64,000 bases of DNA from Adiantum capillus-veneris (GCA_014529385.2 CM043968.1:132194018-132258017), one strand, 5' to 3'. Counted from the first letter of the stretch, positions 1 to 11,605 are shown. Numbers and translations are program-made. Notes: generated by a model not told the origin, from the sequence alone.

Positions 1-1166
1 ACTCCCAACTGGCTCATGAATCTTGAGTGGTCAAGCTTGACTAGTTGAGCTAGGTGGGAATCTTCCTTTGTTGCATTTTTTGTATTTATATAGTTTTGGC
101 GGTTTTGGCCAGCTATGGGAGGGAGAGTGAGAGAGAGACTGAGCTATTGGCCGGCTATGGAGCATGGGGTGAAAGATCAATGAGGTGATAAGAGGCAGTG
201 ATCTTTCTGTGTGTGTGTGTGTGTGTGATCGGCTATTCTCAACAAGTCTACAAGTGGGGTCAGGCTTGCAGTTTGACCAAGCACTAAAACCGAGTTGCAT
301 ATTGGCCGCTTGTGTGTGTGTTTGTGAAAACGCCAAGGGAGCCGGGCATTGTGTGTGTGTGTGTTGTGAGCGCCAAGCCTTGCAGAACAGTGTGTAGGCT
401 CCATCTGTTGTTTTTTTTTCATTTTAATTTTAATGTTTTATCATTACCTCAAGGGGAAGTTTCCACATGACACAACATCGCAAGGGATTCCATTATGAGG
501 AGAGCTATGGCATGCATGTAAGTTGACGAATCAAATATCATTTGGATGCCCCAATTGACCATCAGTCATTGAAAATCAAGAGGTCTTGGATAGGCGCACA
601 CATTCAAATTTTGCCCCAATTTTTTTGCATTTAGGCTTATCCAATGATTGAATTGGCCTAACATACACATCAATTACATGATTTCATACTCACATATCAT
701 CAATTTTTATGCATGCACACACTCAAGATTAGGTGCACACACACTTCAATTTTATGCCAGTTTTTTTCCTCTTTGGTGCATTACACACACAATGATTTTA
801 TGCACACACATGAAGTCTTATTCCAAATCAAGATTAATCTTGACACACACTTCATCAACTAGTCGAATCTGACCATCAATTTCATTCCAAAACAATCAAA
901 TTAGGTGCAAAGTGTAGGTCAATTGACTTACACACCTAATTTTAGCAATAAATTAGCAACTCATTGGAATCAAATTAATCACCCAAAAAATGAATGAGTA
1001 GGTCAATGCACTTACAATCGATCGCATCAAAGCTAATCCTTGCTCCACAAGATGATTCCATCATGCACACACATGTGTGGCTCTTCCAAATTATCCCAAA
1101 AAATGATCATTGTCAGCCAAAAATCAAAACTCAAATCATCAAATTGGGCTCGATTAGCACAACTAA
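1..1166 (-). mobile_element. LARD1 copy 1, internal region (runs off the window's left edge)
   Basis: This stretch aligns almost base for base with 24711-25985, the internal part of the complete LARD1 element. Both carry the same GT/CA-rich tracts, the same TATA-like leader and the same run of short CACACA blocks. It lacks about 95 bp present at 24886-24982 of the other copy. No reading frame looks like a protein; the open frames are translations of simple repeats. Similarity stops at about 1166, where a copia LTR tail begins. By analogy with the complete copy the element is oriented on the minus strand. It is non-coding filler of a non-autonomous LTR retrotransposon. Confidence 0.8.
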
Positions 1167-1234
1167 AGAGGGAAAAAATACCCCGGCGGTCCTAGTGTGT
1201 TCACACACATCACTACCACATGTATATGGTAACA
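1166..1234 (-). repeat. Orphan tail of a COP1 LTR
   Basis: These 69 bases match the last 69 bases (plus-strand sense) of the COP1 LTR at 1394-1462 and 6318-6386, ending in the same GGTAACA terminus. A complete LTR follows after a single T. The unit is therefore a partial LTR placed head-to-tail against the outer edge of a full one, a remnant of a second copy or of a recombination event. Confidence 0.8.
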
Positions 1235-1235
1235 T

Positions 1236-1462
1236 TGTTGGAATTATGGTTGCAGAGAAACACACACAGCTTGGAGAAGACGAAGGAAGCTCAAGGCACA
1301 CAATAGACAGTGTGTTACTTAGTGTGCAATGGAAAGATAGATACCCCTAGAGTGATGGGCATATATACAATGCACGGGGGAAAAAACCTCCTAAAGAGGG
1401 AAAAAATGCCCCGGCGGTCCTAGTGTGTTCACACACATCACTACCACACGTATATGGTAGCA
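1236..1462 (-). repeat. COP1 3' LTR
   Basis: This is a 227-bp repeat beginning TGTTGGAATTA and ending GGTAGCA in plus-strand sense, matching 6160-6386. Because the element reads on the minus strand, this copy is the 3' LTR. Confidence 0.9.
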
Positions 1463-1472
1463 AATCCCCCCT
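1463..1472 (-). other. COP1 polypurine tract
   Basis: On the minus strand this reads AGGGGGGATT and directly abuts the 3' LTR, the expected place for the plus-strand primer of reverse transcription. Confidence 0.75.
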
Positions 1473-1537
1473 GGAGTGATGCGATGAACGAGAGCTGGCA
1501 CATGAGTAAAGGGAAGTGCCATGCCTTGAGGACAGGA

Positions 1538-3106
1538 TCAGTCCACAAAGGGGAGTAAGCCCAAAGCTTTGCGGAAAGCTTCAAGCTTCTCACGAGACAA
1601 TGCGTTTGTGAAAAGATCTACAAGGTTGTCCTGTGTTGGCACATAAGCCAAGCTGATCTCTTCTGCTGAGAGCCTCTCCATGACATAGTGGTAATGCACC
1701 TCAATGTGCTTTGTGCGAGCATGAAAAACTGGATTCCTCGCACTTGCCAATGCGCTCTGACTGTCAGTGTAGATAGTGCTGGCAGTGTCTTGTCCAACAC
1801 CCAAATCAGCCATAAGGCGTCTGAGCCATACACACTCAACCGTAGCTGTGAAGACTGCCCTGTACTCAGCCTCACAACTTAAAGTGGCCAGAGTAGGTTG
1901 CTTCTTGCTCAACCATGATATACATGAACTGCCAAGCATGAAACAAAAACCACTTGTGGACACTCGCGTGTCAAAACAACCAGCCCAATATGAGTCCGAA
2001 AAAGCATGTAAGTCTAGCGGCAATGATCCTCCCTTGGGATAAAACAATCCAAGATGTAAAGTGCCACTAAGGTAGGGGAAAATCCTCTTGACAGCCTGCC
2101 AATGCTTAGACCCTGGGCTATGCATAAATCTGCTGACCTGTGAGACTGCAAACTGAATATCCGGTCTCGTGTTGCATACATAAATGAGGCAGCCAACAGT
2201 AGTTTGGTAAAGAGTGACATCAGCAAGATCACCAGCATCATGTAGAATCAACTTCAAACCTGTTTCCATGGGAGTGGCAATAGGTTTGCAATCCTCAAGT
2301 CCAAACTTACATAGCAATGTCTCTATGTAACTTTTCTGACACAAGGCAATACCACCATCACACTGCTTAAACTGTATACCCAAATAATGATGCAACAGCC
2401 CCAATCCTTTCATCTTGAAAGTAGCATTCAAATCAGCCTTAAATTCAGCAATATGTCTCTCATTTGGTCCAGTGATCAACAAATCATCGACATAAAGAAC
2501 CACAATGAGAAATACATCATCCTCACGCTTTACATACAATGTGCTTTCTGTTGGACTGTTACAAAAGCCTCGTTTAACCAAATGAGTGTCAGCTTTCTCA
2601 TACCAAGCACGAGGAGATTGCTTCAACCCATACAAAGCCTTCTTACATCTGCACACTTTGTCCTCTTGTCCTTTTATGACAAAACCGCGAGGCTGCGTTA
2701 CATAAACTTCCTCAAATATGTCACCATTCAAGAAAGCAGTAACAATGTATGATTGATGTACATCCCAACCAAAATGAGCTGCCAATGCACATAGAAAATG
2801 CACAGTAGTCATACGACAAGTGGGAGCAAAAGTCTCTTCATAATCTATGCCTTTTTGCTGTGTATAACCGTTTGCAACAAGTCGAGCCTTATGGCGATCG
2901 ATCTCACCATCCGGCTTGCATTTCAACTTGTAAACCCACTTCGTACTAATGGCCTTTTTGCCAGGAGGCAAATCACATAAAGTCCATGTGTCATTTTCTA
3001 TAAGTGCATCATATTCTAATTGCATGGCAGCCATCCAATTTTCTAAATTTTGTGCTTCATCAAAAGTCAGAGGCTCCTCAACATCATGTAAGCTAGACAC
3101 AGCCAA
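1538..3106 (-). pseudogene. COP1 reverse transcriptase and RNase H domain
   Basis: A 522-codon open frame carries the copia reverse transcriptase: the WKAM-like N-terminus (here NWMAAMQLEYDAL), then KARLVANGY, TFAPTCRM, the ALYGLKQSPRAW block, and the catalytic YVDDLL motif within VVLYVDDLLITG. The C-terminal RNase H shows SDSYWAGC, SCEAEYRAV and YTDSQSALASARNP followed by the HIEVHYHYVME helix. These enzymes copy the element RNA into DNA inside virus-like particles. The frame is intact but out of phase with the integrase frame upstream. A one-base shift lies near 3105-3125, where the protein should continue directly into SSLHDVEEP. It is the best-preserved domain of COP1. Confidence 0.92.
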
Positions 3107-4839
3107 AGCATAACAACTGATGCATAAGATGCATGGCGAGAGCCTGAACGAGTACGACTAGACAAAGGTGCATCCAATTTACTGTCACGCAAAGTGTGCA
3201 CCAACCATTTTGGCATACCTCTAGCCTGCTCATTTTCAGGCCTTTTCTCATCAAGTACATCATGTACATCTGCATCAGTAATAGGCTGATCTAAAACATT
3301 TTCAGAAACCCCCATAGGCTGTACATTTACCTCATTGGAACTTACATTCATATTTCCACCACTGAAAAGAGGCAACAAACTGTCATAAATGTCCTGTGAG
3401 TTTACATTACTGTCTCTGGTACATGACAGCAAGGGCTGAACAGAATCTTCCACAAACACTACATCCCGTGAAACCAGAATACGTTTTGTTTGAGGATGAT
3501 AGAACCTGTAACCTTTTCTTTCAGCACTATAACCAACAAAAATACATTTGATAGCCTTATCATCCAATTTTCTGTGCTGCACTTGTGGCACCAAAGCATA
3601 TGCCAAACAGCCAAAAACACGCATGTGCTCAATAGAAGGCTTTCTAGCATGCCATGCTTCATATGGAGTAATAGACTGCAAAGCTTTTTTAGGACACCTG
3701 TTAAGTACATAAGTGGCACACATGATGGCCTCAAGCCAAAAAGAATGCGGTAAAGCTTGACTTTTGACCATACATCGTGCCATTTCCGTCAGTGACCTGT
3801 TTTTCCTCTGAGCAACACCATTTTGCTGAGGTGTATAAGGCACTGTGCATTGGTGTTTTATCCCACAACTAGCCAAAAATGGATTAAATTCATGAGACAT
3901 ATACTCCCCCCCTCCATCGGAATGGAGGGTGCCCATAGTACATTTCGAGACATTTTCAGCCATAGCCAGAAATTGTTTGAAGCACATAAAAACTTCGGAC
4001 TTCGCTTTAAGCGGAAATACCCATGCATGCCTGGAGTAATCATCAATGAAAGTCACGAAGTACAGGTAATTTCCCAAGGGCGGAGTTTGCATGGACCCAC
4101 AAACATCACTATGCACAGGCTGCAACATGCATGTGGCCCGAACTGAACCATCCTTTGGAAACTTAGAGCGTTGCATCTTACCCAAAATACAGCCTTCACA
4201 AACATGTTTGACAGGTGCTTCAAGAGGCGGCAAAGAAGCAACCATATCAAATTTCTGCAAACGCAGCAAACTGGCAAAATTCAGATGACCAAAACGTGCA
4301 TGACAAAGTTTTTCATCTGAAATAGCCCTTGAATCTGCAACAACATTTGCAAAATTTTGTCCACACTTGTCATACAAAGTCAGCTTATACAGCCCACGGC
4401 ACAAAATCCCAGATGCAACAATTTCATCACCAAAATTAAGATCATGAACTGTACATCTGTCATCCACAAATTTGACTACAAGTCCAAGTCTAGCAAGTGC
4501 GGATACAGACAAGAGATTCTTCTTGATCCCACGTACATAAAGTGAATCAACAAGTGTGAAGGAATTGCCATTAGCAGCAGTGAGCACAATCTTTTCAACT
4601 CCCTGAACTGGATAAGAGGCGTTGTTGGCACAAGTGACTGAATTCCCATGAGGGACAGACTCAAGAGAGGTAAACAATTCATGATGTGAGGTAATGTGCT
4701 TTGTAGCACCACTGTTGAAATACCACACATGTGAATCTGCAGCAACTGACAAGCATGCATCATGGACGGCAGTATTGTAAGTGCACTCTACGCTAAAATC
4801 CCATTCTGCATCGACATCAGCAACACAGTCTCCTTTCAC
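3067..4839 (-). pseudogene. COP1 protease and integrase
   Basis: A 590-codon frame holds the aspartic protease, the gag-pre-integrase zinc-binding region (HARFGH about 30 residues before CEGC) and the DDE integrase. Two catalytic positions are altered. The protease motif that is normally D-S-G reads N-S-G (WYFNSGATKH, residue 42, codon 4714-4716). The third catalytic acid of integrase, normally in NGVAERKN, is glutamine (NGVAQRKN, codon 3808-3810). The two aspartates of the triad are visible in HSDVCG and LHSDGGGEY. Family knowledge says both changes should abolish activity. The frame ends in a shift into the reverse transcriptase frame. Confidence 0.92.
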
Positions 4840-4856
4840 AGAAGACTCAACAATGG

Positions 4857-5821
4857 CTACATTTGTAGTGGAACCAGCATTTGCAGTGGAACCACCCTCT
4901 TCTTCTTAGCCTCTTTGGCCTTCAACTTAGGACACGAATTGATCAAGTGATCATTGGCTTTACAATAATGGCAACGCATCTTCTTTTTGCCCTTATCACC
5001 AGAATTGCCAGATGAAGTACTGCCAGTAGAAGCATTAGGAACATAATTTTTGCCACTCGCAGCAGAACCATAAGAAGTGGCTGCATTACTTTTACCACCC
5101 TTTATTTGAGAAGCAATAAAAGCATGTTCAACTGCACGCTGCCTAGTCCTCTTTTTTCTAGAAAGTGACTCTTGCAACAGCAATGTGCATAATGCATCAA
5201 ACTTGACAACTTCAGGATTTCCTTGGGTCGTCAGTCTCCAAGTAGTAGCAAAAGTCTGGTAGGAATCTCGTAAGGCATCAAGAACAATCTGCACAAGGGA
5301 ACTGTCTGAAATAACTTCACGTGCAGAAATAAGCTGGTCATTGATATCCTTGACACTAGCAAGGAAAGTGTCCATATCATATTCCTCATGCATAATCTTC
5401 GACTCCAGCTCTTTACGCAGCAAAGTAATTTTAGCCTCATTGCGGCTTGCATAAAGACCTGCTAAAATATCCCAAGCCTGTTTTGCAGATTTTGCTGAAC
5501 AGATGTGAGGAACAATGGTGCGCTTCACAGACAATGCAATCAATGCATGAGCCTGCGCATCCTTACATCCCAACGAGCTTGTTCTACCGTAGGCAAAACA
5601 ACTCTAACAGCTGCAATCCTTGCAGCAAGACCTGCAACATCCTCAACATCACCTACATCCTCAAAACCAGGACGTACATCAATGCCCTGCACAATGTTCC
5701 AGACACCTTTTGACACAAGAACATGTTGCATCATATAAGCCCACATAGGGTAGTTGTCCCAATCCAACATCTCCTCAGCAACAAACATCTTGAACACATC
5801 TGTGCTGTTGTTGTCAGCCAT
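4857..5821 (-). pseudogene. COP1 gag (capsid and nucleocapsid)
   Basis: Gag begins at the ATG ending at 5821 (MADNNSTDVF), which matches plant copia gag starts; an upstream ATG at 5881 adds an unlikely extension. The capsid region contains the UBN2-type helices, and the nucleocapsid has one CX2CX4HX4C zinc knuckle (CHYCKANDHLINSC). A one-base shift near 5565-5575 splits the N-terminal part from the rest. A second shift near 4895-4905, in an AAG-rich stretch, puts the end of gag out of frame with protease. The polyprotein would normally assemble the particle and package the element RNA. Confidence 0.88.
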
Positions 5822-6145
5822 GGAAAATGCTGCACCTGATGTCAAAACTGCCCGAAAATAGGAGAAACGGAGCGGGAACAACCTGTGCTATATAGCACAA
5901 ACCGTAGAAGACTATAAGGCACCTGTTATACAGAAAACGGCACTGACAAAAATTCTGCACAAAATGACGAAATAGCCTGTGCACTACTTCATGTAGTGGA
6001 AACAGACGCCGAAATGAGCCCAAATCAAAATTCTAAGAGCAATTTTTGTCGACCTGCGAACACTCACCAAAGCTCACTGAAATCGGAGAAAGTGAGCAGG
6101 CGTGTGCTGGAGCAGCTGGCGACTAAGCCCGGGAGGACGTGACCT

Positions 6146-6157
6146 GCTCTGATACCA
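6146..6157 (-). other. COP1 primer-binding site (initiator Met tRNA)
   Basis: The minus strand reads TGGTATCAGAGC two bases inside the 5' LTR. This is the standard copia complement to the 3' end of initiator methionine tRNA. It proves the orientation of the element. Confidence 0.93.
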
Positions 6158-6159
6158 AT

Positions 6160-6386
6160 TGTTGGAATTAGGGTTGCAGAGAAACACACACAGCTTGGAG
6201 AAGATGAAGGAAGCTCAAGGAACACAATAGAGAGTCTGTTACTTAGTGTGAAATGGAAAGATAGATAGCCCTAGAGTGATGGGCGTATATACAATGCACG
6301 GGGGAAAAAACCTCCTAAAGAGGGAAAAAATGCCCCGGGGGTCCTAGTGTGTTGACACACATCACTACCACATGTATATGGTAACA
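6160..6386 (-). repeat. COP1 5' LTR
   Basis: This 227-bp copy begins TGTTGGAATTAG and ends GGTAACA in plus-strand sense. It is the same length as the left LTR and differs from it at about 12 positions by eye. Confidence 0.92.
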
Positions 6387-6430
6387 TTAAGCACGGGCAT
6401 TAAGCTCAAGGCTAGGCCATCCATAAAGTG

Positions 6431-6485
<55 letters not shown>

Positions 6486-6737
6486 CTCAAAAGTGGATCC
6501 TCAAGAGTGGATACTTAATAATGAAGCCTCCTTGCATAAAGGCTTTGTTATAAAGGATTGCACCACAATACCTTCTACTATGGGTTTAAGTTGAGCCCTC
6601 TGGCTAGCATATACAACTTTGGAACTCCCAATGAGCCCAAGACCTTATACAAAGTGAGTAGGAAATATTGTGCACATCCATAGCACATCTCCCGCTTGAT
6701 GCATAATTGGTGTAGCCTGTATTAGCGACTACTAACA
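6387..6737 (-). repeat. LARD1 copy 1, remnant of the 5' LTR
   Basis: This matches 26978-27312, the outer part of the LARD1 LTR, down to the terminal CTAACA. The ATAGA that follows (6738-6742) is the same target-site repeat seen at 27313-27317. The rest of this LTR and the adjoining internal region are missing, replaced by COP1. Confidence 0.85.
6432..6482. repeat. (AC)n microsatellite inside the LARD1 LTR
   Basis: About 25 AC units lie between AAGTGAAC and GAGCTCAAAAGTGG. The same position holds a (GA)n tract at 27026-27060 and no microsatellite in the third LTR near 21635-21662. Confidence 0.95.
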
Positions 6738-7532
6738 ATAGATGAGTATGCTACTAACCCTGAATTTAAAGATGTAATGTCAGTCCTTGCTTTGGGGAAG
6801 AAATAGGAACCATTTACCTGGTAGGATGGTTATCTTCTCCATGGCAATAGGCTATGCGTTACCCATTCCCTTCATGAGAAAGTCATGTATGAATCCCATG
6901 CTCCTCCCTATGCAGGGCATAAAGGCATTCAAACTACTCCTTCAGGAGTAGAGACAAACTTCTATTGGCCTACCATGAAAGTGGACATACAAAAATATGT
7001 TTCAAAATGTGTGGTATGCCAAAAGACTAAGTATGATAGAAGGAAAAAATCTGGATTACGCCCGCCATTGCCAATCCCTAATTCACCATGGGAGAGTATA
7101 TCCATGGATTTTATCTTTGGATTACCCAAGTCTATCCATGTGAATGCGGGAATATGGAAAATACTCGATAGGTTTAGAAAGCGAGCACGCTTTATTCCTA
7201 TAAAAAAGGCTATTAAGGCACACCAAATGGCAACCCTCTTCTCAGGTTTTCAAACACCATGGATTACCAACATCCATCGTGTCAGATAGAGATCCTAGAA
7301 TGACTAGTAATTTTTGGAAAAATCTCTTTGAAAATCTAGGTACAAGATTGAATTTCTCTCTGGCCTATAACTTACAAACGGATGGCCAAAGTGAGATAGC
7401 CAATCTTACGATACTCGATCTACTAAAGACTGATGTTACAGAAGTAGATCAACACTCACAATGGCAGAAGTACTTACCTCTTGTAGAGTATGTGTACAAT
7501 AATATTGTCCATACTACTACAAGAAAACGAGT
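6738..7532 (+). pseudogene. GYP-D integrase fragment, copy 1
   Basis: Translation gives a gypsy integrase. The H2C2 zinc-binding region has YESHAPPYAGHKGI and CVVCQKTK, then the core has MDFIFGLP and VSDRDP. The glutamate position is in DGQSEIAN. The reading frame shifts near 7240, so the piece reads in two frames, and it stops at about 7532 where unrelated DNA begins. The same shift is present at 27780-27860, so the damage predates duplication of this segment. The fragment starts exactly after the LARD1 LTR because LARD1 inserted into this element. Confidence 0.85.
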
Positions 7533-9178
7533 GTGAAATTTTTGCAAGCTTCTAATTTAGAGCTTTTTTTTCAAACTTAGATCTTTTCTCTCAGGGAGTT
7601 TTTAAAGGTACTTTTAGGAGAGCAAATAAAAATCCATATGCCTTCAACAAGCATGTTTCAATAGATATACACAAACACAAACACACATATACATGTGCAC
7701 ACACATATGTATTAAAGAGATTGTCTGTGCATGTGTATTTCTTAGATCATATAACATATTTACACATTAGAATTAGTATATTATGGTATAGCAAGACTTC
7801 TAAAATTTGACTATCTATCTAAGGTAGCCTTCTCAAGACTTGCATTCCAAGAGAAACAAATCTTAAGATAAATTAAGGTGGTCACTCATTAGAGGAGCTC
7901 TAAATAGTAGTGTACCTCAGTGTGAGCTATGGGAGTAAAGAACCTTGCCCATCTAATGTCTACATAAAGTGTACACTTTTATTTTAAGCGAAAATAATAT
8001 CTATAATTCACTTGTCTTATGTGGTATGCATTTCAAAAGGGGCATTCCACTTCGAGCCTTGTAGAAACATAGAAATTACTCTATTGGTTATAAGAGGCAT
8101 TCCACCCACTACCCTTGTTATAAAAGGCACTCTAATTGTTATAAAAGGCACTTTAGTAGAGTTCATGACTCCTTTTTTATGAATAAAATAATAGAAATCA
8201 TTAAAAATATCTTTGTAAACTATTAGGACTAGTCAAAAACATTCAAGAAGAATTTATTATGAGAAGTTAATTGAATCTCATATCTCTAATTAAAAAAACA
8301 CATCAATGAAATCAACTTCCAAGTTTTAGACCTTTAAGATTTGCCTCATGCTCGTGACCAATTTGCAATGCTAGAAAAGTGCTATAGTTTTTGACATTAA
8401 TTGTTGGTAGTCTTGAAACTATTTTGTGGACTTTGACTCTCCTAGTTTAAACTTATTAAGTTTGCTAAACTTAATTAAGGGTAATCTACAAAAGAAACAC
8501 AATAATATATGGAAATTTTCATCATGACCCTCAAATATTCAAAATTCCTAATATGCCCCACACATTTGGCAAAAAATGCCCAAACAGTGCGCATTGTTTT
8601 TTTGGAAATAATCAAAATATCACTCTTTAACCTCGCAACTACCTCCAAAAGTAATTGTTTTGAAAACTCTTCATAGGTCAGAGTGTGATAGATTGCTGCA
8701 ACTTGTGAGAGATTATAAATTGTGATGTTTGTAAGTCATTGATAACTGATCTTTGACCTTAATATGCTATTTTTTAAAGGTCCAATTACCAAAATATCCT
8801 TGTAATATGTTAAAATTTCCAAAACAATTCTCAAATTTCAAAAATCCTCAATACACCCCTCATATTTGGCCAAAAAATCCCAAAATGGACTTCATTAACT
8901 TTGTAAAATATTCAAAGGACAATTCTTTAATTAATTAACTAGTTCCTCATATGAAGACTGATATTCCTTTGATAGAAACAAATAGAGTTGGAAATTAATA
9001 TGGTATTGTGGGATCTCAAGATGAAATCGTTCAAACATTTTAGACATAGATGGTTCTATTTATGAGCTCATTGGTAAAACCTAGCCTAAAACTGATATGG
9101 GGTATATTGGGACATTGAGGGAAATTTTTGGAGTTTTCATAAATTATAAGAGTTTTCTTTAAGTATAGCATATTTATA
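7533..9178. repeat. Anonymous AT-rich duplicated segment, copy 1
   Basis: No coding or structural signature is recognisable here. The segment is nearly identical to 28109-29741 apart from small indels and so belongs to the duplicated block. It opens with TGTGAAATTTTTG right where the GYP-D integrase is cut, and the alignment of the copies ends after AAGTATAG(C/T)ATATTTA. It could be a decayed LTR or insertion, but I find no matching terminus. 9179-9311 is about 130 bp of unique filler up to the next LTR. Confidence 0.7.
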
Positions 9179-9311
9179 GTATGTAGTGGAGACAACAAAG
9201 ATCACAAACAATCTGTGATATTGTAACAATAGCTTGTAGCTTCCTACATACAATCACACTTCCTATTGCCCATACCTATTGGAGCTAGTTAAACACATAC
9301 ATATTCGCCTC

Positions 9312-9555
9312 GCCACTAGATGCCATCTGACGCACCTGCTTACCTCATGTCGTCGGCCCGCGGATAGCTTCCTTGAGAAAACACACTCGTACTGGTGATA
9401 GTGAAAATCGATGCACTATGTACATGCTGTCCTACCTGTACACATGTGGGACCCACTTAACCACCTGGCTCTGGAAAATGGGCAATCCTTTATTTGATGC
9501 ATCATGCATGTGTATGTAGATATGTGCAATCCCTTGATCCAAAAAACTCCTGACA
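9312..9555 (-). repeat. TAT copy 1, truncated 3' LTR
   Basis: This matches 34990-35270 and 42551-42830 of the full LTRs and ends CTCCTGACA. The adjacent bases 9556-9575 read on the minus strand as a purine tract (GCGGGTGGG), as expected beside a 3' LTR. Confidence 0.85.
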
Positions 9556-9583
9556 TAATTTGCCCACCCGCTAGCCTGCTAGA

Positions 9584-10609
9584 TCATTCATGATCAGCAG
9601 CACGAGCAAAAAGCGATATGAGACTCGCAACATCACAAGTCTCCTCATCCTTCACCAACACTGCTTGATCCACAGACAACTCATCTTGCTCGACCATCAT
9701 TAACCTAGCATGATACAATTTAAGACGCAATCCATTTACCCTTGACTTATGTAGAACCCCATCCAGGTTAGCCAACTGATATGTACCATTCGGGAAACAT
9801 TCCACTACCTTGAAAGGGCCTTCCCACTTAATTTGAAACTTCTTTTGGAAGGTCTCGTCCAGCTTACTATTGTAGTGAAAAACCAAGTCATGCTTCTTGA
9901 TACCCTTACTTTTGACCTTTTCATTTATCTTTGCCAAAGCTTTATCTTGCATCTGCCCATAATGCTCCAATGCGGTCATCCTATCCAACTGAACCTCTTG
10001 TAACTGCAAGAGCCTCTCTTTGAATGCATCACTAGGAGGCCCAAGTAACTTCTCTAACATCTTGACAACAGGAAACTCTACTTCCACAGCCAATAGTGCT
10101 TCCTTTCCATACACCAAATGAAATGGCGTAAACCCTGTACCTGTCTTCACCGAAGTACGATAAGCCCATAATGCACTAGGCAATTCCAAATGCCAATTCT
10201 TTCCTTGGTGCTCTCTCACTTTCGAAAGAATTTGCACCAAATCACCATTGAATCTTTCATTTAATCCATTACACCGTGGGTAAAAAGGAGTGGTATGCTG
10301 GTGCCTAATCTTCATCTTCGCGCATAAAAAGTCTAGCAGTTTAGCTCTAAATCCTGGCCCCTTATCTGAAAGTAGCTCCAATGGCACCCCAAACTTGCAA
10401 CATATTTCATCGTACACAAATTTTTCCACATCCTTTGCAGTGATCTGTTTTACTGCTATAGCCTCTGCCCATCTAGAGAGATAGTCCACTGCAGTCAAAA
10501 TATAGCTTTTGCCCCTGCTTGTGATAGGTAATGGGCCTATTGCATCAATCCCCCACTTTTTAAATACATCAAATGCCATAATGGTTTTTCGTAACTCTGG
10601 CTTCAACAC
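9584..10609 (-). CDS. TAT integrase, uninterrupted 341-codon frame
   Basis: The frame covers the catalytic core and C-terminal part of integrase, which inserts the DNA copy into the host chromosome. The three acidic residues are present: D in WGIDAIGPLP, D in LLSDKGPGF and E in NGLNERFNGD. The GTGFTPFHLVYG block and the C-terminal WEGPFKVVE fold follow. The start given here is only where the open frame begins; the protein is really part of a polyprotein, and the H2C2 zinc region lies just upstream behind a TAG stop at about 10647. The sister copy at 35299-36291 is broken elsewhere, by a TGA in the second catalytic region. No chromodomain is visible. Confidence 0.88.
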   Translation of the reverse strand: MLKPELRKTIMAFDVFKKWGIDAIGPLPITSRGKSYILTAVDYLSRWAEAIAVKQITAKDVEKFVYDEICCKFGVPLELLSDKGPGFRAKLLDFLCAKMKIRHQHTTPFYPRCNGLNERFNGDLVQILSKVREHQGKNWHLELPSALWAYRTSVKTGTGFTPFHLVYGKEALLAVEVEFPVVKMLEKLLGPPSDAFKERLLQLQEVQLDRMTALEHYGQMQDKALAKINEKVKSKGIKKHDLVFHYNSKLDETFQKKFQIKWEGPFKVVECFPNGTYQLANLDGVLHKSRVNGLRLKLYHARLMMVEQDELSVDQAVLVKDEETCDVASLISLFARAADHE

Positions 10610-11605
10610 TCTCTTTCCAAATGCTTGACACCTATTGCAAGACCTACACTAACGGTGAACATCCTTGTGCAAACTAGGCCATACATACCCCTCTTGCAAG
10701 ATCTTATGCAAGGTGATCTTTAGAGAAAAATGGCCGCCACATGCGCCTTCATGATTCTCTTCCAACACTCTGTAAAGCTCCTCCCTCCAAGGTACACGTC
10801 TCAACATGAGATCACCCCCTTTCATGTATAAGACATCTCCAATCAATTTGTACTTGTATGCTCTACGCACAAAGCCATACTTCTTAGACTTCTGAATCTC
10901 CTTTGGAATGATTCCTGTTAGCAAAAACTCCTCTTCTTGAGCCAAACTTTCCCGGCCATGATAAAGAGGTAAAGTGGTCCTCAACACAAATAGCTCCCCA
11001 ATCATGCTTTGAGATGCTTCATGTGCCTCTCCATTTAGAGCACGTTCAATGTGTTTGATGCTCCATGCCTTAAACTTTTTTAACAGACCTTTAATTCTGA
11101 AACACATTTCTTTCAATGAGCTGTTCTTGCTCTTCCACACACCCAGCACTTGCTTCACCACTAACAAGGCATCACCTTTTATGCTCAACCTTCGAACCCC
11201 ATGCTTCAAACAAATGTGTAATACGGCTTCCAGAGTAGCATATTCAGCCTCATTGTTACTATGAGCATCCAATTTGAACCCCCTCTTGCATACTAGCTTC
11301 CCCTCTGGATCATAAAGTGCTATACCCCCTGAAGCTGCATCATGGCTCTTTCTGTATGAACCATCAAAGAACAACACATGTGCATTGCTGATCTGTGGCA
11401 CTTCTTCAACTACCTTTCTCACCACCTCTTCCTTAACAATAAGGTAATTCTCCTTGTAGGTCAACAAATCGGCTAGGGTAGATCTTGTACTGTCTTCCAC
11501 TAAAAAAGACAACTCGAACTCTTGCAGCTCAATTACCCATTTCTTGACCACATTTAACATGTTAGTGCCATTAATTAACTGTGGCAAAAAGGCATAACTC
11601 ATCAA
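10610..11605 (-). pseudogene. TAT RNase H pair and integrase zinc region
   Basis: The frame contains the end of the usual retroviral-type RNase H, then a second archaeal-type RNase H with FDGSYRKSHDAASGG, NNEAEYATLEA, IKGDALLVVKQV and HIERALNGEAHE. This second RNase H is the hallmark of the Tat branch of plant gypsy elements. It is followed by the integrase H2C2 region (HEGACGGH and CRSCNRC). A tryptophan codon between H and C residues of that region has become TAG (about 10647), cutting the polyprotein just before the integrase core. Confidence 0.85.

Larger units (their letters stand above)
1236..6386 (-). mobile_element. COP1, nearly complete Ty1/copia LTR retrotransposon
   Basis: The element has two 227-bp LTRs (TG...CA), a 12-base initiator-Met primer site next to the right LTR, a purine tract next to the left LTR, and the copia domain order gag, protease, integrase, reverse transcriptase, RNase H on the minus strand. 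I count about 12 mismatches between the LTRs, roughly 5%, so the insertion is not recent. It carries three frameshifts and two changed catalytic residues, so it is defective. The flanking five bases (aacat and ttaag) do not match. Comparison with the LARD1 copy at 20951-27312 shows about 1 kb of target missing at this site. Confidence 0.93.

Noticed and set aside
1236-6386. COP1 as a potentially active element
   Set aside because: It has three frameshifts, two lost catalytic residues and about 5% LTR divergence.
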